A DNA stretch of 44,563 bases from contig NZ_JACJHR010000075.1 in assembly GCF_014174495.1 (NCBI RefSeq), positions 1-44,563 of the forward strand, given 5' to 3'. Both the position numbers and the translations under genes were made by a program. This document shows positions 23,716-31,306 of this stretch, one piece after another. Positions within the stretch are counted from its first letter, which is position 1. Every line of letters starts with the position of its first letter. The notes below the pieces were generated by a model. It saw nothing but the letters and a program-made list of their open reading frames with translations. It was not told the DNA's origin and made no database searches. The DNA comes from Amycolatopsis echigonensis. GTDB lineage: Bacteria; Actinomycetota; Actinomycetes; Mycobacteriales; Pseudonocardiaceae.

Positions 23716-24378
23716 TCAGGACTGCCAGGTCACCGCGTCCTTGCCGTAGTCAGTCTCCGGAGCCAGGTCCCGGTACGTGCTCGCGCTGTAGCTGGCTCCC
23801 TTGACCTCCGCGCCCGCCGGGGCAAGTGCCAGCACACAGCTGTCGTACGAAGCGCCCTTCGTCGTGAACGCCTTGCCCGAGTTGCCGCTGTCGCACTTCT
23901 CGAACTTGCCGATCACCGTCACGTGCGGACCGCTGGTGCCGTCCGCGAGCAGGCCGTTCATCAGGCCCAGCGAGCTGTACGAGAAGTCCGAGCCGGTCTC
24001 GTTCGTCACCTTGACCTGGATGTAGTACGGCGTCATCCCCTTGGCCCGGTCGCCGAGCTTCAGCGGGGCCAGGTCGGCCTCGGCGCCCTTGTCGATGCCG
24101 GTCACCGTGACGCCGATCGCGCCGGTGTTCTTCTGCGACTTGAACGGCACCACGGCCTTCTCGCCGATCTTCAGCTTCGTGCCCTGCTTGGTGTACTCCG
24201 CGGCGGAGGAGGCAGCGGCGGACGAGGAGGACGGCGCGGCCGACGACGCAGCGGCCGACGAGGCGGGCGGAGTGGCGATCGCTGGAGTGGACCCCTCGGA
24301 GGAGCTCGAGCACCCGGACAGCGCGAACGCCATCGCCGTTGCGGAAACCACCAGTACAACCGGCATCGCAGTACGCAT
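23716..24378 (-). CDS. Secreted lipoprotein, DUF4352-like beta domain
   Basis: This 220-residue exported lipoprotein has signal residues 1-22 with lipobox LSGC (Cys23). A low-complexity Ser/Ala/Pro linker of about 35 residues follows (SSAAASSAAPSSSS). The globular domain (GEKAVVPFKSQKNTGAIGVTV, YYIQVKVTNETGSDFSY, FEKCDSGNSGKAF, SYDSCVLALAPAG) resembles the immunoglobulin-like DUF4352/telokin fold and holds two cysteines that may form a disulfide. The function is unknown. It would be anchored to the outer face of the cell membrane. Confidence 0.88.
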   Translation of the reverse strand: MRTAMPVVLVVSATAMAFALSGCSSSSEGSTPAIATPPASSAAASSAAPSSSSAAASSAAEYTKQGTKLKIGEKAVVPFKSQKNTGAIGVTVTGIDKGAEADLAPLKLGDRAKGMTPYYIQVKVTNETGSDFSYSSLGLMNGLLADGTSGPHVTVIGKFEKCDSGNSGKAFTTKGASYDSCVLALAPAGAEVKGASYSASTYRDLAPETDYGKDAVTWQS

Positions 24379-24485
24379 TTCGTCACTCCTTGAGAGTTAT
24401 CCCACCGATTCAGTGATCCGACCGGTTTGGTGCCTCTCTGACCTCGGCGGTGCCGCGACGGTTCCCTCGAATGCTCACGAAACGG

Positions 24486-25076
24486 TCACAGCGCCGGAGA
24501 ACCCCATCGGTCGCCGAAGGCGAACTCCGCGAGCGGCAGCCGTCGCCGAGGGGCCAGTTCCCGTTCGATCCGGCGCGGGTCGTCCAGCACGGCCGGGTCG
24601 GCGGGAGAGCCGACCGCGATCGCGACCCGGGCCACCGCCTCGTCCGGCAGGCCGAACTCCGCGCGGACCGCGTCCGGCGAGAAGCCCGCCATCTGGTGCG
24701 CGATCAGGCCGAGTTCGACCGCCTGAAGGACGAGGTTCTCGGTCGCCAAGCCCAGTCCGTAGTCGGTGTAGGGCACCTCGCCCTTCTCGTTCGTGGTGAC
24801 CATCACGCCGATCAGCAGCGCGCTCGCCCGGAACGCCCAGGCTTGGTTCCCGGAGTTCAGCGTCGCGAGGATGCGCGGGAACACCGGATCGCCCCGGCGG
24901 CCGACGAGGTAGCGCGCCGGCTGGGTGTTGCCGAAAGACGGCGCCCACCTGGCGGCTTCGAGCAATGCGGTCAGCTGGGCACCGGTGATCTCGGCGGTCT
25001 CGTCGTAGGCTCGCGGGCTCCAGCGCTCGGCGATGGCCGGCGCGACGGGAACGCTCGTCTCGGCTGGTTTGCGCAT
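24486..25076 (-). CDS. Nitroreductase family protein (FMN-dependent)
   Basis: This protein of about 196 residues has nitroreductase features: an FMN-phosphate binding ERWSPRAYDE near the start, RWAPSFGNTQPARYLV (residues 43-58), YTDYGLGLATENLVLQAVELGLIAHQMAGF in the core, and VAIAVGSPAD near the end. It likely reduces a nitro, quinone or related compound with NAD(P)H; the substrate is unknown. I prefer the ATG at 25076, where TACGGT lies 7 bases upstream (leaderless pattern). An in-frame start at 25115 would add 13 residues. Confidence 0.9.
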   Translation of the reverse strand: MRKPAETSVPVAPAIAERWSPRAYDETAEITGAQLTALLEAARWAPSFGNTQPARYLVGRRGDPVFPRILATLNSGNQAWAFRASALLIGVMVTTNEKGEVPYTDYGLGLATENLVLQAVELGLIAHQMAGFSPDAVRAEFGLPDEAVARVAIAVGSPADPAVLDDPRRIERELAPRRRLPLAEFAFGDRWGSPAL

Positions 25077-25312
25077 GCGGCGAACCGTAGTACGACCGGG
25101 AGTGCTCTCCGTCACTCCGGAGGAAGGGCTTCGAGCTTTCCCCTGGCGTTAAGGAAAATTTACTTCCCCACCCTCCGGAAGGGCGGTGGCGGACCACTCG
25201 ATGGGGTGGCGAGCGCCGTTCGCGCCGGTAGGCTCTTCCCCAAATGAAGGGCCGTGGGCGCTCCTCGGTGCCCTCCAAGGAGTGCGCCCCGGCCCGTCAA
25301 GGAGGTTCGGGC

Positions 25313-26578
25313 GTGGCCCTCGTGGTCCAGAAGTACGGCGGATCGTCGCTGGAAAGTGCCGACCGGATCAAGCGCGTGGCAGAACGGATCGTCGCGACCA
25401 AAAAGGCGGGCAACGACGTGGTCGTCGTGTGCTCGGCGATGGGCGACACCACTGATGAGCTGCTCGATCTGGCACAGCAAGTGAACCCGGCGCCGCCGGA
25501 GAGGGAAATGGACATGCTGCTCACCGCCGGTGAGCGCATCTCGAACTCGCTGGTCGCCATGGCCATTTCCGCGCAAGGCGCGCAAGCCTGGTCGTTCACC
25601 GGTTCCCAAGCGGGCGTGGTCACCACGTCGGTGCACGGCAACGCGCGCATCATCGACGTCACTCCGAGCCGCGTCACCGAGGCGCTGGAGCAGGGTTACG
25701 TCGCGCTGGTGGCCGGTTTCCAAGGCGTGGCACAGGACACCAAGGACATCACGACGCTCGGCCGCGGCGGTTCCGACACCACCGCGGTGGCGCTCGCCGC
25801 CGCGCTGAACGCGGACGTCTGCGAGATCTATTCCGATGTGGACGGTGTGTATTCGGCCGACCCGCGGATCGTGCCGGACGCCAAAAAGCTCGACACCATC
25901 CCGTATGAGGAGATGCTGGAGCTCGCGGCGAGCGGGTCGAAGATCCTGCACCTGCGTTCGGTCGAGTACGCGCGCCGCTACGGCGTGCCGATCCGAGTCC
26001 GTTCTTCGTACAGCGACAAGCCGGGCACCACGGTGGCCGGATCGATCGAGGAGATCCCCGTGGAACAAGCGCTGATCACCGGTGTGGCACACGACCGCTC
26101 GGAAGCGAAGATCACCGTGACCGGCGTGCCGGACCACGCCGGCGCCGCGGGCAGGATCTTCCGGGTCGTGGCCGACGCCGAGATCGACATCGACATGGTG
26201 CTGCAGAACGTGTCCAGCACCTCCTCCGGCCGCACCGACATCACCTTCACGCTCTCGAAGGCCAACGGGGCCAAGGCGGTCAAGGAACTCGAGAAGATCA
26301 AGGCGGAGATCGGCTTCGAGTCGGTCCTGTACGACGACCACGTCGGCAAGGTGTCGCTCGTGGGCGCCGGGATGCGTTCGCACCCGGGCGTCACCGCGAC
26401 GTTCTGCGAGGCGCTGGCCAACGCGGGCGTGAACATCGAAATCATCAACACCTCGGAGATCCGCATTTCGGTGCTGATCCGCGACGCACAGCTGGACGAG
26501 GCCGTGCGCGCGATTCACGAGGCGTTCGAACTCGGCGGCGACGAGGAAGCCGTCGTCTACGCGGGGAGTGGTCGCTGA
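25313..26578 (+). CDS. lysC: Aspartokinase (alpha subunit)
   Basis: This 421-residue enzyme phosphorylates aspartate, the first step toward lysine, threonine and methionine. GTG 25313 with AAGGAGG seven bases before it gives exactly the usual actinobacterial length; the open frame upstream is not protein-like. The kinase domain has VQKYGGSSLESADRIK at the start and FQGVAQDTKDITTLGRGGSDTTA. Two ACT domains follow from about residue 265 (ITVTGVPDHAGAAGRIF; VSLVGAGMRSHPGVTATF) and would bind lysine plus threonine for feedback control. The stop shares one base with the asd start (TGATG). Confidence 0.97.
   Translation: MALVVQKYGGSSLESADRIKRVAERIVATKKAGNDVVVVCSAMGDTTDELLDLAQQVNPAPPEREMDMLLTAGERISNSLVAMAISAQGAQAWSFTGSQAGVVTTSVHGNARIIDVTPSRVTEALEQGYVALVAGFQGVAQDTKDITTLGRGGSDTTAVALAAALNADVCEIYSDVDGVYSADPRIVPDAKKLDTIPYEEMLELAASGSKILHLRSVEYARRYGVPIRVRSSYSDKPGTTVAGSIEEIPVEQALITGVAHDRSEAKITVTGVPDHAGAAGRIFRVVADAEIDIDMVLQNVSSTSSGRTDITFTLSKANGAKAVKELEKIKAEIGFESVLYDDHVGKVSLVGAGMRSHPGVTATFCEALANAGVNIEIINTSEIRISVLIRDAQLDEAVRAIHEAFELGGDEEAVVYAGSGR
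26060..26578 (+). CDS. lysC: Aspartokinase beta subunit from an internal start
   Basis: An in-frame GTG at 26060 (codon 250) has GAGGAG at 26048-26053, six bases upstream, and would give a 172-residue protein consisting only of the two ACT domains. In Corynebacterium glutamicum lysC the beta subunit also starts at codon 250 and has 172 residues, so the alpha2beta2 architecture is very likely here. The start is known from the family and seen in the sequence; expression is inferred. Confidence 0.75.
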   Translation: MEQALITGVAHDRSEAKITVTGVPDHAGAAGRIFRVVADAEIDIDMVLQNVSSTSSGRTDITFTLSKANGAKAVKELEKIKAEIGFESVLYDDHVGKVSLVGAGMRSHPGVTATFCEALANAGVNIEIINTSEIRISVLIRDAQLDEAVRAIHEAFELGGDEEAVVYAGSGR

Positions 26579-27618
26579 TGGCGCAGGGACTTCGGGTCGG
26601 AGTGGTCGGGGCTACCGGCCAGGTCGGCGCCGTAATGCGCAAGCTGCTCGACGAGCGGGACTTCCCGGTCGAGCAGATCCGGTACTTCGCCTCGGCCCGT
26701 TCCGCGGGACGCACGTTGCCGTGGCGAGACCAGGAAATCACCGTCGAGGACACGGCGACCGCTGATCTGTCCGGTTTGGACATCGCGCTGTTTTCCGCCG
26801 GTGGCGCGACTTCGCGCGAGCACGCGCCGCGCTTCGCCGAGGCGGGCGCGATCGTGGTCGACAACTCGTCGGCCTTCCGGCGCGACCCGGACGTGCCGCT
26901 GATCGTCAGCGAGGTCAACCCGGAGGCGATCAAGGACGTGCGGAAGGGGATCATCGCGAACCCCAACTGCACCACGATGGCCGCGATGCCGGTCCTCAAG
27001 CCGCTGCACGACGAAGCCGGTCTGGTGCGAATGATCGCGAGCACCTACCAGGCGGTGTCGGGCAGCGGTCTGGCCGGCGTCGACGAACTGGCCGCACAGG
27101 TGAACGCCGTCGCCACGCGCGCGGCCTCGCTCACGCACGACGGTTCGGCGGTGGAATTCCCGGCCCCGGCCAAGTACGTCGCGCCGATCGCGTTCAACGT
27201 CCTGCCGATGGCCGGGTCCATTGTGGACGACGGCACGTTCGAGACGGACGAGGAACAGAAGCTGCGCAACGAAAGCCGGAAGATCCTGGGCATCCCGGAC
27301 CTCCTGGTATCCGGCACGTGCGTCCGGGTGCCGGTGTTCACCGGGCACTCGCTGTCGGTGAACGTCGAATTCGAACGGCCGCTGTCGGTCGAGCGGGCGA
27401 CGGAACTGCTGTCGAACGCGCCGGGCGTACGGCTGACGGACGTGCCGACGCCGCTGCAGGCCGCCGGCATCGATCCGAGCCTGGTCGGCCGCATCCGCAC
27501 CGACCCGGGTGTCCCGGACGGGCGCGGCCTGGCGCTGTTCGTCTCCGCCGACAACCTCCGCAAGGGGGCGGCGCTGAACACCGTGCAGATCGCCGAACTG
27601 GTGGCCCAGAACCGCTGA
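26578..27618 (+). CDS. asd: Aspartate-semialdehyde dehydrogenase
   Basis: This 346-residue enzyme reduces beta-aspartyl phosphate with NADPH, the step after aspartokinase. The Rossmann motif VVGATGQVG spans residues 9-17. The catalytic cysteine is C131 in ANPNCTTMAAM, and the catalytic His follows in VPVFTGHS. ATG 26578 overlaps the lysC stop by one base, so translation is coupled, as usual for the actinobacterial lysC-asd operon. It ends before a strong terminator. Confidence 0.97.
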   Translation: MAQGLRVGVVGATGQVGAVMRKLLDERDFPVEQIRYFASARSAGRTLPWRDQEITVEDTATADLSGLDIALFSAGGATSREHAPRFAEAGAIVVDNSSAFRRDPDVPLIVSEVNPEAIKDVRKGIIANPNCTTMAAMPVLKPLHDEAGLVRMIASTYQAVSGSGLAGVDELAAQVNAVATRAASLTHDGSAVEFPAPAKYVAPIAFNVLPMAGSIVDDGTFETDEEQKLRNESRKILGIPDLLVSGTCVRVPVFTGHSLSVNVEFERPLSVERATELLSNAPGVRLTDVPTPLQAAGIDPSLVGRIRTDPGVPDGRGLALFVSADNLRKGAALNTVQIAELVAQNR

Positions 27619-27630
27619 GCAAGTCCGAGA

Positions 27631-27666
27631 AACTGCCCGGTCCCTGGTCAGGGGCCGGGCAGTTTT
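27631..27666. terminator. Terminator between asd and convergent membrane gene
   Basis: AACTGCCCGG (27631-27640) pairs with CCGGGCAGTT (27655-27664), with an inner CCCT/AGGG pairing and TTTTC at the end. The AA...TT ends make it usable in both directions. Confidence 0.88.
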
Positions 27667-28151
27667 CAGTTCTTCTTCTGCCGCGGCTTCATCGGTTTCA
27701 GCCCGAACGCGGCCCGGATCTCCGGCTTCTGCAGCGGACGTAGCACGGCCTGCATCAGGAAACCCCACAGGATCAGCCCGACCGGTGCGCCCGCGGCCCC
27801 CGAATTCGTGGCGAACGTCAGGATCGCGCCGAGCAGCAGCATCGCCATGAACCCGCACTCCAGCCCGATGAGCGTGAGCATGACCTTGCGCTGCCGCCTG
27901 CCCAGCAGGGCAGCGCACACGACCAGCGCGATGGTCAGCGCCGAGTTGATCGCCATGACGGCCACCGGCAACGCCACCGCGCCCGAGGTGCCGCCGAGCC
28001 CGAGCAGGTATCCGACGAACGCGGCGAGCGCCAGGTAGAGCACGGCCTGGCCGCCGACCGCACAGCGCATCGACCGGATTCCTCGCCGCACTTCCTGCTC
28101 CGCGTTTTCGCCGGACGCGGGCATCGGCTGGTAAGGGCTGGACGGGAACAC
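27666..28151 (-). CDS. Small four-helix membrane protein, unknown function
   Basis: This protein of about 161 residues has a short soluble N-terminus (FPSSPYQPMPASGENAEQEVRRG). Four hydrophobic helices follow: AVLYLALAAFVGYLLGLGG, ALPVAVMAINSALTIALVV, LTLIGLECGFMAMLLLGAI and APVGLILWGFLMQAVL. It ends in a Lys/Arg-rich tail (LKPMKPRQKKN). I do not recognise a characterised family. The start is uncertain: GTG codons at 28151, 28160 and 28163 are in frame, and AGAGGTGG lies around them. The gene is divergent from rtcB. Confidence 0.75.
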   Translation of the reverse strand: MFPSSPYQPMPASGENAEQEVRRGIRSMRCAVGGQAVLYLALAAFVGYLLGLGGTSGAVALPVAVMAINSALTIALVVCAALLGRRQRKVMLTLIGLECGFMAMLLLGAILTFATNSGAAGAPVGLILWGFLMQAVLRPLQKPEIRAAFGLKPMKPRQKKN

Positions 28152-28328
28152 CGCGGACACCACCTCTGCTTCGGGAACCGGGCCAGGAGACCACTGGTTC
28201 TCCGGGACCGGTCCCCGCTGCGGCTTCCGGCAGCGCGATCCGGATGCCGGATGTCCGAAAACCCGTTGTCGCGAGCGCCGGAGTGCCGGATGCTGAACGG
28301 GCAAACTTCGTTCTGGGAAAGGAAAGTC

Positions 28329-29519
28329 ATGTACACGGCGGTGGACGGCGAGCGCGTTCCGATCCGGATGTGGGCAGATCCCGCGTCGGTCGAGGACCAA
28401 GCGATGCGTCAGTTGCGCAACGTCGCCAACCTGCCTTGGGTGCACGGCGTCGCGGTCATGCCGGACGTCCACTACGGCAAGGGTGCCACGGTGGGCAGCG
28501 TCATCGCGATGCGCGACGCGGTCTCCCCTGCCGCGGTCGGCGTTGACATCGGCTGCGGGATGAGCGCGGTGCGGACCTCGCTCACCGCGAGCGATCTGCC
28601 GGACGACCTCGGCAAGCTGCGCAAGCGGATAGAGGCGGCGGTACCGGTCGGCTTCGGGCTGCACAAGACGCCGGTCAACACCGCGAAGGTGCACGGTGTC
28701 GGCGGCTGGGACACGTTCTGGAAGTCGTTCGGCGACCTGCACGAGGGTGTTCAAGGCCTGCACGACCGGGCGGCGCGGCAGATCGGCAGCCTCGGCGGCG
28801 GCAACCACTTCATCGAGGTCTGCCTCGAACAGGGCGGAGCCGACGAGGGCCGCGTGTGGCTGATGCTGCATTCGGGTTCGCGCAACATCGGCAAGGAACT
28901 CGCCGAGCGCCACATGGCGATCGCGCGGAAGCTGCCGCACAACCAGGATCTGCCGGACCCCGACCTGTCGGTGTTCGTCGCGGACACGCCGGAAATGCAG
29001 GCGTACCGGCGTGACCTTTTCTGGGCACAGGACTACGCGGCGCGGAACCGGGCGACGATGATCGCGCTGGTGAAGCTCGCGGTCGCGGAAGTCATTCCCG
29101 GGACGACTTTCGACGACGCAATATCGTGTCACCACAACTATGTCGCCGAGGAAACCTACGACGGCGTCGACCTGCTCGTCACCCGCAAGGGCGCGATCCG
29201 GGCCGGCTCCGGAGATCTCGGGATCATCCCAGGCAGCATGGGCACCGGCTCGTACATCGTGCGCGGGCTCGGCAACGCCGCGTCGTTCGAGTCCGCGTCG
29301 CATGGGGCCGGACGGCGGATGTCGCGGACGAAGGCGCGCAAGACCTTCACCGCGGCCGACCTCGCCGCGCAGACCGCGGGCGTGGAATGCCGGAAGGACA
29401 CCGGGGTCGTCGACGAGATCCCGGCCGCGTACAAGGACATCGAGACGGTGATCCAGGCGCAGACTGACCTGGTCGAGGTGGTCGCTCACCTCAAGCAGGT
29501 CGTGTGCGTGAAGGGATGA
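28329..29519 (+). CDS. rtcB: RtcB-type RNA-splicing ligase
   Basis: This 396-residue ligase joins RNA 2',3'-cyclic phosphate (or 3'-phosphate) ends to 5'-OH ends using GTP and manganese. Metal-binding residues are visible in PDVHYGKGATVG (D46, H48) and GVDIGCGM (D73, C76); then GGGNHFIEV, HSGSRNIG and CHHNYV follow. The guanylylated histidine is in SHGAGRRMSR. ATG 28329 has GGAAAGGAAAG before it; the frame runs upstream to 28251, but without that site. No archease or rtcA gene and no RtcR regulator is adjacent. Confidence 0.95.
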   Translation: MYTAVDGERVPIRMWADPASVEDQAMRQLRNVANLPWVHGVAVMPDVHYGKGATVGSVIAMRDAVSPAAVGVDIGCGMSAVRTSLTASDLPDDLGKLRKRIEAAVPVGFGLHKTPVNTAKVHGVGGWDTFWKSFGDLHEGVQGLHDRAARQIGSLGGGNHFIEVCLEQGGADEGRVWLMLHSGSRNIGKELAERHMAIARKLPHNQDLPDPDLSVFVADTPEMQAYRRDLFWAQDYAARNRATMIALVKLAVAEVIPGTTFDDAISCHHNYVAEETYDGVDLLVTRKGAIRAGSGDLGIIPGSMGTGSYIVRGLGNAASFESASHGAGRRMSRTKARKTFTAADLAAQTAGVECRKDTGVVDEIPAAYKDIETVIQAQTDLVEVVAHLKQVVCVKG

Positions 29520-29522
29520 GGA

Positions 29523-29559
29523 GTCCCGCGGGCGAATCGCGCTGGTGCGCCCGCGGGAC
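29523..29559 (+). terminator. 12-bp GC hairpin after rtcB
   Basis: GTCCCGCGGGCG (29523-29534) pairs perfectly with 29548-29559 across 13 bases, four bases after the rtcB stop. No T-run follows; GC-rich actinobacteria often use such I-shaped terminators. Confidence 0.7.
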
Positions 29560-29563
29560 CCGC

Positions 29564-29576
29564 TACGCTGAAGTGC
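29564..29576 (+). promoter_or_regulatory. Leaderless -10 box of the small lipoprotein gene
   Basis: TACGCT (29564-29569) lies seven bases before ATG 29577, and there is no ribosome binding site between them. The mRNA probably starts at the ATG. Confidence 0.55.
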
Positions 29577-29954
29577 ATGAAAAGCTGGGGGGTGGCGGTC
29601 GTCCTGGTGGCGGCCGGAACACTGCTGGCCGGATGCGACCAGGTCGATTCGGCGGTCAAGCAGACCAATTCCGCGGTCGACAAGGTCTCCGCGTGCACCG
29701 AAGCGCTGGGACTGGCGGACTTGAACCCGTTGGTGGACGGCGAAAAGCTCAAGGCCCGCGCACAGGACAAGCAACGGCGGCTGCGCGAGCTGGCGGCGAA
29801 TGTCCAGGAGGAGAACGTCAAGAACGCTCTGCTCGGCATGGCTGACTCGTACGTCCAGGTGCAGAAGGAACACCTCGAGGACGCCGGCGTGATCGCCCGG
29901 TGGACCAAGCGGAACCTGGAAAAGCTCGACGGGCTGCGCAAAGCCTGCAGCTGA
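29577..29954 (+). CDS. Small helical lipoprotein, unknown function
   Basis: This 125-residue protein has a signal peptide of 19 residues ending in lipobox LAGC (Cys20). The mature part is almost wholly helical and charged: DQVDSAVKQTNSAVDKVSA then LKARAQDKQRRLRELAANVQEENVKN. Two cysteines (in VSACTEAL and KACS) could close a disulfide. I do not recognise the family; a membrane-anchored coiled coil is all that can be said. It sits alone between the rtcB terminator and a repeat hairpin. Confidence 0.8.
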   Translation: MKSWGVAVVLVAAGTLLAGCDQVDSAVKQTNSAVDKVSACTEALGLADLNPLVDGEKLKARAQDKQRRLRELAANVQEENVKNALLGMADSYVQVQKEHLEDAGVIARWTKRNLEKLDGLRKACS

Positions 29955-29994
29955 CCGCTACCCGGCTCCGGCGCAGCTCTCTGCTCCCGCAAAA

Positions 29995-30049
29995 GTCCGT
30001 GAAGGGCTCCTTGCGGGAATCGGATTCCGTCAAGGAGCCCTTCACGGAC
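29995..30049. terminator. Perfect 19-bp hairpin, copy C of the dispersed palindrome family
   Basis: The arms 29995-30013 and 30031-30049 are exact complements. Inside them GGAATC/GATTCC (30016-30021, 30023-30028) forms a second stem. It lies between the lipoprotein gene and the convergent MFS gene. A separate 7-bp hairpin CCCAATG/CATTGGG (30053-30059, 30063-30069) follows at once. Confidence 0.85.
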
Positions 30050-30079
30050 GCGCCCAATGCCACATTGGGGCTGCTCAGC

Positions 30080-31306
30080 TCAGCGGCGAGCCCGGACCGC
30101 GGCCGCCAGCGAAGGGGTCCGCACCGAGCTCCGGCGCAGGCGCAGCGACCACACCAGCCCCAGCGCCGCAAGCGCCAGCCCGCCGCATCCGGCCGCTGCG
30201 AAGCCCCACGCCGGGCTCGAATGGTCGATCGCGAAGCCGACCACCGGGCTCCCCGCGGCCAGCCCGAGCCGCGTCGAGGCGTCTTGCAGGCCCATCGCCT
30301 CGCCGCGCACCGCGGGCGGCGCGAGTTCGCTGACCGATTCCGTCGTGGCGGCGAGCGTCGGGGCGCACAGCAGGTTGGTCGGGATCAGCAGGAGCATCAG
30401 CAGCCACCACGGCTGCGTCGCGAGCCCGACCGGGATCACCAGCAGCGCCAGCAGCAGCATCAGCAACCCCTGCGGCAGCGACTTCCGCACCGCGCCGTGC
30501 ACGATGCCGCCGAGCATCGACGCCGCGCACATCACCGCGATGACCAGGCCGGTCCACCCGACGTCGCCGTGCGAGCGCAGCGCGGCCAGCGTCGCGACCT
30601 CCGTGCCGACCAGGCAGAACAGCGTCCCGGCGGCGATCAGCAGGGTCGCCAGCAGCCGTCCGGTCAGCCAGGACCGCAGCGGCGGCCGTACGGTGCCGGT
30701 CGGGGCGAGTTCGTCCTCGTTCCGGATCGGCGGGTTGAGCAGGAAGATCAGCAGCGCGGTGACGCCGAAGACGGTGCCGATGCCGCTGAGCGTCAGGGTC
30801 GCCGACAGTGACGAGATCGCCGCGATCCCGGCCGCCGGGCCGATCATGAACGACGCCTCGACCAGGATCGTGTCCAGCGAGTACGCCGCGCGCCGCTGCT
30901 CGGCGGGCACGAGCGCGGCCAGGATCTGGCGCGCGAGCGAGCCCGCGGGCACCGACAGCACGCCGGCGGGCAGCGCGCACGCCACCAGTGCCCCGTAAGA
31001 AAGATGCGGTGCCGCGAACCAGAACGCGGTGGACGACAGCCCGCACACCGCGACCACCGGGCGCAGGCCGTACCGGTCGATGGTCCGCCCGATCGCCGGC
31101 GCGCCGAGTGCCATGCCCAGCGTGACGGCCGCGCCGACGACGCCGGCCGCACCGTAGCCCCGGCCGAGACCGCTGACGACGTACAGCGTCAGCGTCACGC
31201 CAGTCATCGTCATGGGCACGCGGGCGAAGAACATCAGCGCCATCGACGGGCGGAGTCCGGGGACGCTCAGGACGCGGCGATACGGCTGAAATGGCACGTA
31301 CCCCAT
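30080..31306 (-). CDS. MFS transporter (drug exporter-like)
   Basis: This 408-residue protein has about 12 membrane helices. The MFS loop 2-3 signature appears as GAPAIGRTIDRYGLRPVVAV, and the start MGYVPFQPYRRVLSVPGLRPSMALMFFARVPM is typical of actinobacterial efflux-type MFS proteins. ATG 31306 is chosen because the frame upstream (to 31447) is not protein-like. The substrate is unknown and no regulator gene is adjacent. The gene faces away from a 600-base gene-free region. Confidence 0.9.
   Translation of the reverse strand: MGYVPFQPYRRVLSVPGLRPSMALMFFARVPMTMTGVTLTLYVVSGLGRGYGAAGVVGAAVTLGMALGAPAIGRTIDRYGLRPVVAVCGLSSTAFWFAAPHLSYGALVACALPAGVLSVPAGSLARQILAALVPAEQRRAAYSLDTILVEASFMIGPAAGIAAISSLSATLTLSGIGTVFGVTALLIFLLNPPIRNEDELAPTGTVRPPLRSWLTGRLLATLLIAAGTLFCLVGTEVATLAALRSHGDVGWTGLVIAVMCAASMLGGIVHGAVRKSLPQGLLMLLLALLVIPVGLATQPWWLLMLLLIPTNLLCAPTLAATTESVSELAPPAVRGEAMGLQDASTRLGLAAGSPVVGFAIDHSSPAWGFAAAGCGGLALAALGLVWSLRLRRSSVRTPSLAAAVRARR

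Noticed and set aside
27666..29873. A 735-codon minus-strand frame
   Set aside because: Only its last roughly 160 codons form a believable membrane protein; the rest is antisense to rtcB and the small lipoprotein gene.
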